Below, piece after piece: positions 1 through 8,863 of a stretch of DNA of 64,000 bases. Below the pieces are notes generated by a model. The model was not told the origin of the DNA. It made no database searches and saw nothing but the letters and a program-made list of their open reading frames with translations. How positions within the stretch are numbered: position 1 is the stretch's first letter; the number at the start of each line of letters is the position of its first letter. Origin of the DNA: Qipengyuania sp. JC766 (GTDB lineage Bacteria; Pseudomonadota; Alphaproteobacteria; Sphingomonadales; Sphingomonadaceae); NCBI RefSeq assembly GCF_040717445.1, contig NZ_JBFEFL010000001.1, forward strand, positions 1,684,001-1,748,000, read 5' to 3'. Both the position numbers and the translations under genes were made by a program.

Positions 1-1854
1 GGAGCCATGCCGCTCGGCCTGCGCGGGGCAGCGGGCCGCGGCGCTTACGTGAGCAACGGGTCCTTCGAAGGCGTATCCGTCTTCGACGAGATCGACTTTC
101 GCGGCGTGCTTCCCGACGGGTACGAGGTCGAACTCTACCGCAACGACATCCTGCTCGGATCGACGCGGGAGAGGGTCAACGGCCAGTACGAATTCCTGCA
201 GGTGCCGGTCGATTACGGCGTCAACGTGTTCCGGCTCGTGTTCTACGGACCGCAGGGCCAGCGGCGCGAGGAAGTACGCCGGATCAATGTGGGCGACGGG
301 CGCCTGTCGCCCGGAGAGCTGCGCTATTCCGCGGGCATGGTGGAACGCGGCGTCAACCTGCTCGGCGTGCGGGGGCCGGACTTTCGCCCCGACGCGCGGT
401 ACGGGGACTGGCAGGCGGTCGGCGAGATTTCCTACGGCATCAGCAACGCGCTGACCGCGAATGCCAGTGCGGCCGTGTTCGAACAGTTCGGGGAAAGTCG
501 CTGGCTGGCGACCACGGGCCTGCGCACGGGCATCGGCGCGCTGGCCCTTCGTAGCGATATCGGTTTTTCCGATGGCGGGGGGCGCGCCTTTGGCGCCGGC
601 ATCGGCGGCCGGGCGCTGGGCGGCGGCTTCACGGCCAGCCATTTCGAATATTCCGGCCCGTTCGTGGACGAGATCCGCGCGAACGGCCTGCTGCCGCTGC
701 GGCGCGCGACGGAACTGGACTTAAACACCTCGCTCGATCTCGGCGGGGACACTTTCGTCCCCGTCACGCTGCGGGGGCGGCGGACCGAGTTCCAGGACGG
801 CCGGACGCAGACCAATGCGACCGCGCGCGCGTCGCTTAGGCTTCCGGGCTTCATCGCATCCTCCAGCGTCAATTACGTCGATTTCGGCACGCCGGGAGAG
901 GCCGGCTTTTCGCAACTGACGGGCTTGTTCGACCTTGCCACCTTCAACCGGTCGGACACGCAGGTTAAGGGCTCGTTCGGCGTGCGGATGTATCCAGACC
1001 CGGCCATCGTGCAGGTCGCGGGCGAGGTCAGCCACGCCGTCGACGAGCGGACGGTGGTGCGCGGATCGGCCGGCTACGCGTTCGAGAATGGCGGCACCGT
1101 GCTGGGCCTCTCCGCCATCCGCGAATTCGACCGCTTCTCGCTCGCCTTCGACGGACAGTACGACTTCGAACGGCGCGACCATGTGGCCGCGCTGCGGGTC
1201 AATTTCAGCTTCGGACGGGACCCGCTACGCGGCCGCTTCTTCCTCGCCCGGCCGGGCCTCGCCTCGGGCGGGGCGGTCGCGGTGCGGGCGTTCCACGATC
1301 TCGACGGGGACCGCGTATTCGGCCCCGGGGACCGGCCCCTGCCTCAAGTAACGGTCAGTTCGGCCAGCGCAACCGCGGCCACCGATGCCGAAGGGCGGGC
1401 GCGGATCGGCCAGCTCGGCAACGGCACGCGGGCGGTGATCCAGGTCGATCCCTCGAGCCTGCCGGACATCCTGATGGCGCCGATCTCACGCGGAGTGGAG
1501 ATCGTGCCGCGCGCGGGCCGCTTCCACCGGCTCGACTTCCCGATCGTGGAACTGAGCGAAGTCGAGGGCACGATCCGCTTCAGCGAGGACGGCCGCGCGC
1601 GCGGCGTTTCCGGCCTGCAGTTGCAGATGGTCGACGAGAGCGGCGAAGTGCAGGACTACGTGCGGACCGAACGGGGCGGGTACTTCTTCTTCGAACGGGT
1701 GGAGCCGGGCCGCTACGACCTGGTCATCGATCCGGAGCAGGCGAAGCGCCTCGACCTCTGCCTCGAACCGGCCGAGCCCTTCGTCGTCGGCCCGACGAGC
1801 GACATCTTCAACCTGGAACTGGCCGTCCGCAGTTGCGCCGCGCCGGAAGGCTAG
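1..1854 (+). CDS. Usher-like outer-membrane beta-barrel protein, 5'-truncated by the window edge
   Basis: The reading frame is open from base 1, so the true start lies outside the window; 617 codons are visible. The first 100 residues resemble the plug and middle-domain style of fimbrial ushers (short beta strands, then a Gly-Glu-Leu-Arg-Tyr stretch opening the barrel). A long middle part alternates aromatic and glycine residues as in an outer-membrane beta barrel. The C-terminal 200 residues look like two carboxypeptidase-regulatory-type or SdrD-B-like beta sandwiches; the first contains the acidic turn HDLDGDRVFG and both contain Gly-rich strands. A similar strand and barrel style occurs in the clear usher at 53324-55813. 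No signal peptide is visible because the N-terminus is missing. The gene ends 7 bases before the convergent NodT gene. Substrate and partners are unknown; a chaperone and pilin gene would have to lie to the left. Confidence 0.6.
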   Translation, partial: GAMPLGLRGAAGRGAYVSNGSFEGVSVFDEIDFRGVLPDGYEVELYRNDILLGSTRERVNGQYEFLQVPVDYGVNVFRLVFYGPQGQRREEVRRINVGDGRLSPGELRYSAGMVERGVNLLGVRGPDFRPDARYGDWQAVGEISYGISNALTANASAAVFEQFGESRWLATTGLRTGIGALALRSDIGFSDGGGRAFGAGIGGRALGGGFTASHFEYSGPFVDEIRANGLLPLRRATELDLNTSLDLGGDTFVPVTLRGRRTEFQDGRTQTNATARASLRLPGFIASSSVNYVDFGTPGEAGFSQLTGLFDLATFNRSDTQVKGSFGVRMYPDPAIVQVAGEVSHAVDERTVVRGSAGYAFENGGTVLGLSAIREFDRFSLAFDGQYDFERRDHVAALRVNFSFGRDPLRGRFFLARPGLASGGAVAVRAFHDLDGDRVFGPGDRPLPQVTVSSASATAATDAEGRARIGQLGNGTRAVIQVDPSSLPDILMAPISRGVEIVPRAGRFHRLDFPIVELSEVEGTIRFSEDGRARGVSGLQLQMVDESGEVQDYVRTERGGYFFFERVEPGRYDLVIDPEQAKRLDLCLEPAEPFVVGPTSDIFNLELAVRSCAAPEG

Positions 1855-1861
1855 CGGGCGA

Positions 1862-3211
1862 TCATTCCGATCCCACCGCCGAGTGGAAAGCGACGAAAGA
1901 CGTCGCCAAAGCCGCCTCGCCGTCGATGAGGTCCTGCCTGCTGGCGATGAGCTGGCGCTGCGCGTCGAGCACGTCGAACAGCGAGGCGAGCCCTTCTCGG
2001 TAGAGCGCGTTGGACTGCGACAGCGCCGTCTCGCTCTGCTCGATCGCCTCTACCAGATCGGCATTGCGCTGGTCGTATGCCTCGATCGAAACCAGCGCAT
2101 TCTCAACTTCGCCCAGCGCGACGAGGAAGGTGGAGCGGTATTCCGCCAGTCGCGCCTGCGCCTCGCTTTCCGCCGCGTCCACTTCCGCCTGCCGGCGGCC
2201 GCCATCGAACAGCGGCAGGTCGATCGCCGCGCCCAGCGTCAGGAGGAAATCGCTGAATATCCCGCCGAGCGATCCGTCGCCCACGCCGAGGCTGCCCGGA
2301 ATGGTGAGCGATGGCCGCAAGTCGGCCTGCTCGATCCCGATATCCGCCGCCGCGCGGGCAAGGCGCGCTTCGGCCGCGAGGATGTCCGTCCGGCGGCGCA
2401 GCAGGTCCGCAGGCGTCCCGGCCGCCGGGCCAAGCCCGTATTCGGGAATGATCCCATCCTCGTCCGTCGCGGTCACGGAAAACGCGCCGGGCGGCTGCGC
2501 CAGCAGGACCGCCAGCGCGTTCTCGGCTGCGGCGCGGGAAATCAGGATCAGGCCCCGCCGCGCCCGGGTCTGCGCAAGGTCCGCCGCCGCCCGGCGTACG
2601 TCCAGATTGGCCGCAAGCCCCGCCTCGAACCGCAGGGTCACGATGCGCAGCGTCTGTTCCTGCAGGTCCGTCGACTGGTCTAGCAATTCCAGCTGGGCGC
2701 CGGTGCGGCGATACTCGATGTACTGGCTGGCGATGGCCGCCGCCACGATCCGGCGCTGGTCCGCAAGGAAGTAGTCCGCTTCCGCGTAATCCGCTGCCGC
2801 CGCCCGGATTTCCGCGGCCAGGCGTCCGTTGATGTCGGGATTGAAGAGGCCGAACAGTCCCGCGGTCGCCGTGACTTCGCTGTCGGTGGCAAGCGCCACG
2901 CCAGCTTCCCCGGCGGCGTCCAGCGTCGGGAGTCGGTCCGCGCGTTCCGCACGCAACAGCGCCGCGGCAGACGCTAACCGGTCGGCGGCGGCATCGATGT
3001 CCAGATTGGCGGAAAGCCCCTTCTCGATCAGCCGGTCGAGGACCGGATCGCGAAACCCCTTCCACCATTCCTCGTCGAGGCCCGATGGCGGTAGGTCGGT
3101 GGCGAAGGCAGGCGGCGCTGACAGGTCCGGCTGCAATTCGACAGGCGCGGGCGTCGCGCATCCGGAAAGCGCGAAAAGCGTTCCCGCGAGGGCCAACGCG
3201 GGTATCCTCAT
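1862..3211 (-). CDS. NodT-family RND efflux outer-membrane lipoprotein
   Basis: Outer-membrane channel of a tripartite efflux pump, 449 residues, the usual length for the NodT/OprM family. The N-terminus is a lipoprotein signal with lipobox LSGC (Cys18). Two related halves follow, rich in Ala/Leu/Glu helices typical of the TolC fold, including the turn PLFDGGRRQAEVDAAES near the second hairpin and the final segment SLFDVLDAQRQL. The start ATG overlaps the stop of the upstream permease gene in an ATGA arrangement, which decides the start and implies translational coupling. It is the third gene of an adaptor-permease-channel operon. The protein could also serve the type I secretion system encoded just upstream, which has no outer-membrane component of its own in this window; that is inference. 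Confidence 0.93.
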   Translation of the reverse strand: MRIPALALAGTLFALSGCATPAPVELQPDLSAPPAFATDLPPSGLDEEWWKGFRDPVLDRLIEKGLSANLDIDAAADRLASAAALLRAERADRLPTLDAAGEAGVALATDSEVTATAGLFGLFNPDINGRLAAEIRAAAADYAEADYFLADQRRIVAAAIASQYIEYRRTGAQLELLDQSTDLQEQTLRIVTLRFEAGLAANLDVRRAAADLAQTRARRGLILISRAAAENALAVLLAQPPGAFSVTATDEDGIIPEYGLGPAAGTPADLLRRRTDILAAEARLARAAADIGIEQADLRPSLTIPGSLGVGDGSLGGIFSDFLLTLGAAIDLPLFDGGRRQAEVDAAESEAQARLAEYRSTFLVALGEVENALVSIEAYDQRNADLVEAIEQSETALSQSNALYREGLASLFDVLDAQRQLIASRQDLIDGEAALATSFVAFHSAVGSE

Positions 3212-6200
3212 GCTGGCGCCATGGTCGTGTCCTCGTCGACCTCCTCGATTTCCGCGTTCAGCCGCTCCAGATCGACGCTGCGCGGTTTGCCGAAGCGCGC
3301 GACGGCCAGATAGATCACCGGAGTCAGGAAGAGCGTGAAGACGCCGGCAATGCCCAGCCCGCCGAAGATGACCCAGCCGATCGACTGGCGGGCTTCCGCA
3401 CCGGCGCCGCTGGCCAGTATCAGCGGCACTGCGCCCAGGACGGTGGAGATCAGCGTCATCGCGATGGGGCGAAGGCGGATCGATGCCGCTTCCTCGACCG
3501 CTTCGCGCACCGAGCGTCCCTGATGGCGCAACTGGTCCGCGAATTCGACGATGAGAATCCCGTTCTTCGCCATCAGCCCGATCAACATGACCAGTCCGAT
3601 CTGCGAATAGATGTTGAGCGAGACGCCGGACAGGAACAGCGCGAAGATCGCGGCCGCCAGCGCGAAGGGAACGGTCAGCAGGACCACCACGGCGCTCGTC
3701 AGGCTCTCGAATTGCGCGACCAGCACGAGGAAGACGATCACGAGCGCGAAAGCGTAGGTGAGCAGCAGGTCGTTGGACGTCTCCTCGAGGCTTTCGGCAT
3801 CGCCCTGGAGCAGCATGTCGATCCCCGGCCCGACCGTTTCTTCCGACAACCTCTCGATCTCGTCCACCGCCTCGCGCAGCGGGGTGCCTGCGTCGATATT
3901 GGCACTCACATTGATCGCGCGCCGCTGTTCCGTCCGGTCCAGCTCGGCAGCGATGCCCTGTTCCTCGATCACGGTGACGCTCGATAGCGGGATCAGCGAT
4001 TGCTCGTCGCCGAGCGACCCGCGCACGTAGAGGTTCCGCAAGTCGGAAGGGTTGGTCACGCTGACCGCCTGCGCCGTCAGGAAGATCGGGACGGCCTGGT
4101 CGCCCACGTTGAGATCGATCAGGTCTTCCCCGCCGACCATCGCGCGCAGGGTCTGGGCCAGGTCGTCGAGATCCACGCCGAGGTCCGCCGCGCGCTGCCT
4201 GTCGATCCGGATGGACAGCTGCGGCTGCGTGGGCTGGTAGGATATCTCTGCGTTGGACAGGATGTCCGACTGGGTATCGATCGCGGTCGCCAGCGCCTGC
4301 GCGGAATCGTAGATGGTGCCGTATTCGGCCCCCGTCAGCGCGACCTCGATCCCTTCCCCGCCGCCGCCGAAGCTCAGCGTGCCGCGCCCGCGGGCGTTTG
4401 TGCGTGAACCGGGAATCTCCTGCAGCGGCTCGTTCAGTTCCTCCACCAGTTCCGTCTGGCTCCGGTCCCGCTCGCCCCAGTCGGCCAGCTGTGCGGTGAC
4501 CCGCACCCGATTGGGGTCGTACCGGCCCACGATGGAGAAGGTGCTCTCGATCTCCCCGCTGTCCAGATAGGGCTGCAGGACCCGTTCGACCTCGTCCAGC
4601 TCGCCATCCATGAAATCGATCCCGACGCCGTCGGGGCCGGTCGCATCGACCGTAATGACACCGCGATCCTCGTCCGGGACGAGCTCGTTCTCCAGCTGCG
4701 AATAAAGCAGGCCGGCCGCCACGGCGAGCACGACCGAAACGATGCCGACCAGTCGCGGCCGGTCGAGGCAGCGCTTCAGACCGCTTTCGTACCAGCCATT
4801 GGCCTTGCTGCCCCATCGGGCCAGCCTTCCCGGCTCCTCGTCCTTGCCGGTCAAGTCGAACCGCGCAGCCAGCGCCGGCACGAGCGAGAGCGCGACGAAG
4901 CTGGAAATGATCACTGCGACGGCCAGCACGAAGCCGAATTCGCGGAACAGGCGCCCGGCCTCGGACGGCAGGAAGCTGATCGGCACGAACACCGATACGA
5001 GCACCGCCGTGGTTGCCACGACGGCGAAGAAGACCTGCCGCGTGCCGAGCACGGCCGCGGCACGGCGGCCCAGCCCCTTGTTCTGCAGGCGCTGCGCGTT
5101 TTCCAGGACGACGATCGCATCGTCCACGATCAGGCCCGTCGCTAGCACGAGCGCCAGCAGGGTCAGCAGGTTGATGGAAAAGCCCATCAGCCAGATGCCC
5201 GCGACCACCCCCACCAGCGCAACTGGAATGGTGGTACTGGGCACGACGGTCGGGCGCCATGCGCGAAAGAAGATCAGCATCGTCCCGATGACGACCGCGA
5301 TCGTGAAGGCGAGCGTGATCAGCACTTCCTGGACGGAAATCTCGATGAACTCGGCATCGTCGGAAACGACCCGGATCGACACCCCGTCGAAGCGTTCGTT
5401 GATCGTGTCGACGCCTTCGCGAATGGCGCTCGAAATCTCGATGGTGTTCGAACTCGCCTGGCGCACGACGCCGAGACCCACGATGGGCTGGCCGTCCAGG
5501 CGCACGAAATTCGTGGCATTGGCGGGCGCGAAATCCGCCTCAGCCACGTCGCCCACGCGCGTGGTGCCCGATATGACGACGTTCTCGATCCGCTCCGGGT
5601 CAGTTGCGCTGGCTTCGGCCCTGACCACCAGTTCCTGCGCATCGGAGCGGAAGGATCCGACCGGCACGTCGTAAGGCGCGCTTTCCAGCGCATCCGCGAC
5701 ATCGGTCAGGGTCAGGCCGAACCGGTTGAGACGCGCCGGATCGACGGAGACGCGCATCTGCCGCGCGCGCGTCCCGAACTGTTCGATGCTGGCGACGCCC
5801 TCGGCGGTCAGCAGTTCGGGAATGATGTCGTTCTCGACGATGCGCGTCAGCTCGGCCTGGTCGTACCGGTCCGACTGGACCGCCAGCGTCATGATCGGCT
5901 GCGCGTCCTGGTCCGCCTTGACGACCGTGACCTGCTCGACCCGCTCCGGCAATTCGCGCGTGACCCGGCTGACCGCCTCGCGCACGTCAGATGCCGCCGT
6001 GTCGAGATCGATGCCCGGATTGAACTCGACCCGGATGCGCGAATTGTTCTCCTCGCTGGACGAACTGATCTGCCGCACGCCGGACACGCGCGCGACCGCG
6101 TCTTCGAGCAGGCTGGTGACTTCGGAGTCCATCGTCTCCGGGGCCGCGCCCGGAAGGCTCGCCGTCACCGAGACGATCGGCCTGTCGACGTTGGGAAGCT

Positions 6201-6318
6201 CGCGCACTTCCGCACCCAGCAGCGCCGCGATGCCGGCGATGACGATCAGCAGGTTGAGCACACCGATCAGCAGCGGTCGCTTGACCGCCAGCATGGGTAG
6301 GTCGGACTTATTCTTCAT
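3208..6318 (-). CDS. RND multidrug efflux permease (HAE-1/MdtB-like)
   Basis: Inner-membrane proton-driven pump of 1036 residues, the normal size for this family. It has the expected plan: a first transmembrane helix at about residues 13-35, a large periplasmic loop, helices 2-6 from about residue 335, a second periplasmic loop, and a last helix bundle near 850-1010. The proton-relay aspartates are seen as the pair D399-D400 in GLIVDDAIVVLEN. The start overlaps the 3' end of the adaptor gene by 11 bases, and the stop overlaps the NodT start by 4 bases, so the three genes are one translationally coupled operon. The acidic C-terminus (EEVDEDTT) is cytoplasmic. Substrate cannot be read from the sequence; drugs, bile-like amphiphiles or solvents are all possible for this subfamily. 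Confidence 0.94.
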   Translation of the reverse strand: MKNKSDLPMLAVKRPLLIGVLNLLIVIAGIAALLGAEVRELPNVDRPIVSVTASLPGAAPETMDSEVTSLLEDAVARVSGVRQISSSSEENNSRIRVEFNPGIDLDTAASDVREAVSRVTRELPERVEQVTVVKADQDAQPIMTLAVQSDRYDQAELTRIVENDIIPELLTAEGVASIEQFGTRARQMRVSVDPARLNRFGLTLTDVADALESAPYDVPVGSFRSDAQELVVRAEASATDPERIENVVISGTTRVGDVAEADFAPANATNFVRLDGQPIVGLGVVRQASSNTIEISSAIREGVDTINERFDGVSIRVVSDDAEFIEISVQEVLITLAFTIAVVIGTMLIFFRAWRPTVVPSTTIPVALVGVVAGIWLMGFSINLLTLLALVLATGLIVDDAIVVLENAQRLQNKGLGRRAAAVLGTRQVFFAVVATTAVLVSVFVPISFLPSEAGRLFREFGFVLAVAVIISSFVALSLVPALAARFDLTGKDEEPGRLARWGSKANGWYESGLKRCLDRPRLVGIVSVVLAVAAGLLYSQLENELVPDEDRGVITVDATGPDGVGIDFMDGELDEVERVLQPYLDSGEIESTFSIVGRYDPNRVRVTAQLADWGERDRSQTELVEELNEPLQEIPGSRTNARGRGTLSFGGGGEGIEVALTGAEYGTIYDSAQALATAIDTQSDILSNAEISYQPTQPQLSIRIDRQRAADLGVDLDDLAQTLRAMVGGEDLIDLNVGDQAVPIFLTAQAVSVTNPSDLRNLYVRGSLGDEQSLIPLSSVTVIEEQGIAAELDRTEQRRAINVSANIDAGTPLREAVDEIERLSEETVGPGIDMLLQGDAESLEETSNDLLLTYAFALVIVFLVLVAQFESLTSAVVVLLTVPFALAAAIFALFLSGVSLNIYSQIGLVMLIGLMAKNGILIVEFADQLRHQGRSVREAVEEAASIRLRPIAMTLISTVLGAVPLILASGAGAEARQSIGWVIFGGLGIAGVFTLFLTPVIYLAVARFGKPRSVDLERLNAEIEEVDEDTTMAPA

Positions 6319-7408
6319 CGGCGGCAGGCGCTGTCCCTGTGGCCTGGGGCTGGCGGACCCGGACGTCCTGCTGACGCGGCGTGCCCTGCCGCACGAGCCG
6401 GATTTCCTGCCCGTCGCGGACTTTCTGGACCCCTTCGACTATCACCCGGTCGTTACGGTTCACGGCCCCGTCCACGAAGACCAGCCCATCGCGCCGCGAG
6501 GTGATCGTCACGGGAATCCGCCGGGCGGTGCCTTCGCGCACGACGAAGATGTGCGAGCCCTCGCCGCCCCAGACGATCGCTTCTTCCGGCACCACCGGGC
6601 GCGCTTCGCCCGCGCGGGAGAATACCACGCGGAAGCTCATGCCCGGCCTTAGCTGGTCGTCGCTGTTGGGGATCGCCGTGCGGACGATGAAGTCGCGGCT
6701 GTCCTGCGAAATACGCGTGTCGGTAGTGACGACCCGCGCGTCGATCGTACGCGACGGGTCGGAGAACGGCGTGACCTGTACGACCTGTCCGGGCCGAAGG
6801 GCATTGAATACTGCCTCGGGCGCGGGGAAATCCACGTAGAGCGTGCCGCGCTGGTCGATCTGGGTGACGGGCGTCGAGTCGTTGACCCGATCGCCGCGGT
6901 CGATCTCCGTCAGGCCGACATGGCCCGAGAACGGCGCGCGCACGGTGCGATCGGCGAGCGCGGCCTGCGCCTGTTCCAGTGCGACGCGCGCGGAGGCGAG
7001 CGCGGTCTCGCCCGCCTCGATCTGGCTTTCGGAAATGGCGCCGGTATCCTCGATCCGGCGATAGCGACCAAGCAGCTGGTCCGCTTCGCGAACCTGCACC
7101 CGCGCCGCCTCCACCGCGAGGCGTTCCTGCCGTGCATCGAGGCTCAACAGGGGCTCGCCATTGCGGACGTAATCGCCCGCCGTGAAGAGAACGTCCGTCA
7201 CCCGGCCGGCCGTTTCGGCGAAGATCTCCGCCGAAGTGGCCGCGCGCGCAGAGCCGATCGCCTCGATCTCAAGCTGCTCCGGCAGGACCCGCACTTCCTG
7301 CGCCACCACGGGCACCGCCTCGCGCTCGGGCTCGCCCTGCTCCTCCCCGCATGATGCGAGTGCAAGCGTGACGACAGCGAGGAGAACGCGAAAGCGAGGG
7401 AGGGACAC
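6308..7408 (-). CDS. RND efflux periplasmic adaptor lipoprotein (MFP/HlyD-type)
   Basis: Membrane-fusion protein of 366 residues that joins the RND permease to the NodT channel. The N-terminus is a lipoprotein signal with lipobox LASC (Cys20). A barrel-sandwich segment (AGRVTDVLFTAGDYVRNGEP) is followed by an alpha hairpin with EADQLLGRYRRIEDTGAIS, then the second lipoyl half (TVRAPFSGHVG) and a beta-barrel domain, the classical order. The best start is a GTG at 7408; no good Shine-Dalgarno is visible in front of it. The 96 bases separating it from the type I secretion genes upstream hold only a short inverted repeat (CACCT-ttgtt-AGGTG, 7475-7489), so a separate promoter here is possible but unproven. 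Confidence 0.92.
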   Translation of the reverse strand: MSLPRFRVLLAVVTLALASCGEEQGEPEREAVPVVAQEVRVLPEQLEIEAIGSARAATSAEIFAETAGRVTDVLFTAGDYVRNGEPLLSLDARQERLAVEAARVQVREADQLLGRYRRIEDTGAISESQIEAGETALASARVALEQAQAALADRTVRAPFSGHVGLTEIDRGDRVNDSTPVTQIDQRGTLYVDFPAPEAVFNALRPGQVVQVTPFSDPSRTIDARVVTTDTRISQDSRDFIVRTAIPNSDDQLRPGMSFRVVFSRAGEARPVVPEEAIVWGGEGSHIFVVREGTARRIPVTITSRRDGLVFVDGAVNRNDRVIVEGVQKVRDGQEIRLVRQGTPRQQDVRVRQPQATGTAPAADEE

Positions 7409-7504
7409 TTGGGGAGGGCAATCCGGACTAAGGCAGGAAACCTAGCTTGTTGCGGAAAGCCCGTGCGAGAACAACACCTTTGTTAGGTGAGAAATTCGCA
7501 AGAT

Positions 7505-8863
7505 TCAGTGTTCCCGCCCGGCTCTCCAGAGGGTCTGCGTCAATGGTTCGATGAGGTATGACAGGGCGCTTCGCTTGCGCAGCGGCACCAGCACTTCCGC
7601 AGTAAGGCCCGGTCGCAGTCCACCGTCGGAACGAAAGTCCCGGATGATTGCCAGTTGCTCCTCAGGTACTTCCACTTCCACCCTGAAATAGCGCGTGCCC
7701 GTCCGCTCGTCCTCGAAGCTGTCGGCAGACACGTTTGCAACCTTGCCTTCGAGAATGGGAAGGTTGCGCTCCTGCAACGCGGGAAAACGGATCTGGGTCG
7801 CCATGCCGACCCGCAGGTCGTCGGCATCCTTGGGCGATGCTTTCGCCTCGATCAGCAGCTTGCGGTCCTGTGGCACGATTTCCATCAGAGTTTCGCCCGG
7901 AGCGATCACTCCCCCCACGGTGAAGACCTTGAGGCCCACGACGCGGCCGCTCGCTGGCGCGCGGATCTTCGATCGTTCGATCTGTTCGCGCGCCGCGTTG
8001 AGGCGCGGGGTGATCTCGCTCAGCCGGACCTGAACCGCCCGCAATTCGTCCGCGACCTGTTCCATCATGTCGCGGTCGAGCGAGAGCGCGCGCAATCGCG
8101 TCTCGCCGATGCCCTCCGACGTGCGCGCGACTTCGGCCTGCAAGGCTCCGAAATTGCCGTCGAGTTCCGCAGCGGCCCTTTCGGTCGAGCGGATCTGCGA
8201 CTTTGAGACGAAACCACGGTCGGCCAGTTCGCGCAGGCCCGAGAGTTCCTCGTCGATCAGACGGCTCTGCTCGCGATTGTAGTGGATCTGTTCGTTGTAG
8301 CCCCCGATCTGCTCGGCCTGCTGCCGTTCCCGCTGGCCCAACAGGCTGCGCTCGTTGGAAAGCGAGGCGCGGCGCGCCGTGAACAGCAGACGCTGACCGC
8401 GCATCGCCTCATCGGCCAGCACACGGTCCTGAGGATCGAGATTCGCGAATTCCTCCGGGGCGGTGACGTCGGACTGGCCGTCCCGTTCCGCCAGCAGTCG
8501 TGCGCGCTGCGCGTGCAGCGCGATCGCTTCGCCGGTCAGCCCGCGCTCGTTGGCGAGGACTTCGGGTGCAGAGAGTGTCAGCAGCACGTCCCCCGCCTGC
8601 ACGACCGCGCCTTCCCTTGCATGAAGCTTGGTGACGATGCCGCCATCGCGGTGTTGCACGGTCTGGCGATTGCCGGACACCGTGACCACGCCCTCGGCGA
8701 ACGCTCCCGCATCGAGCGGGATGAGCGCCGCGAAGCCGAGCAGAAGGGCGAAGAACGCCCCGCCGATGACGGCACCTGACCGCAGTTCGCGCCGCGGGGC
8801 GTCCTCGGCCTCTTCGTCCGCTTCGATCTGGGGCTTCCCGAATTTCCAGCTCATATCGTTCAC
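7505..8863 (-). CDS. Type I secretion membrane-fusion protein (HlyD/PrtE family)
   Basis: Periplasmic adaptor of an ABC-type (type I) exporter, 452 residues, as usual for PrtE/AprE-like proteins. A short cytoplasmic tail is followed by one transmembrane helix at about residues 30-50, a lipoyl half-motif (HRDGGIVTKLHAREGAVVQAG), a long coiled-coil hairpin full of Glu/Arg/Gln between about 120 and 300, and the second lipoyl half near IRAPASGRVVGLKVFTVGG. The chosen start is GTG at 8863, whose last two bases overlap the TGA stop of the ATPase gene. A GGGAGAG Shine-Dalgarno lies 7 bases upstream of it, whereas the alternative ATG at 8854 is 16 bases away. It is coupled to the ATPase gene and lies downstream of the secreted peroxidase gene that is its likely cargo. 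Confidence 0.93.
   Translation of the reverse strand: MNDMSWKFGKPQIEADEEAEDAPRRELRSGAVIGGAFFALLLGFAALIPLDAGAFAEGVVTVSGNRQTVQHRDGGIVTKLHAREGAVVQAGDVLLTLSAPEVLANERGLTGEAIALHAQRARLLAERDGQSDVTAPEEFANLDPQDRVLADEAMRGQRLLFTARRASLSNERSLLGQRERQQAEQIGGYNEQIHYNREQSRLIDEELSGLRELADRGFVSKSQIRSTERAAAELDGNFGALQAEVARTSEGIGETRLRALSLDRDMMEQVADELRAVQVRLSEITPRLNAAREQIERSKIRAPASGRVVGLKVFTVGGVIAPGETLMEIVPQDRKLLIEAKASPKDADDLRVGMATQIRFPALQERNLPILEGKVANVSADSFEDERTGTRYFRVEVEVPEEQLAIIRDFRSDGGLRPGLTAEVLVPLRKRSALSYLIEPLTQTLWRAGREH

Noticed and set aside
1862-5260. A 1132-codon frame covering NodT and part of the RND gene
   Set aside because: Only its last 449 codons are family-like; the rest is an out-of-frame shadow of the RND permease.
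7475-7489. CACCT-ttgtt-AGGTG as an operator of the RND operon
   Set aside because: Only a 5-bp arm, too short to separate from chance without comparative data.
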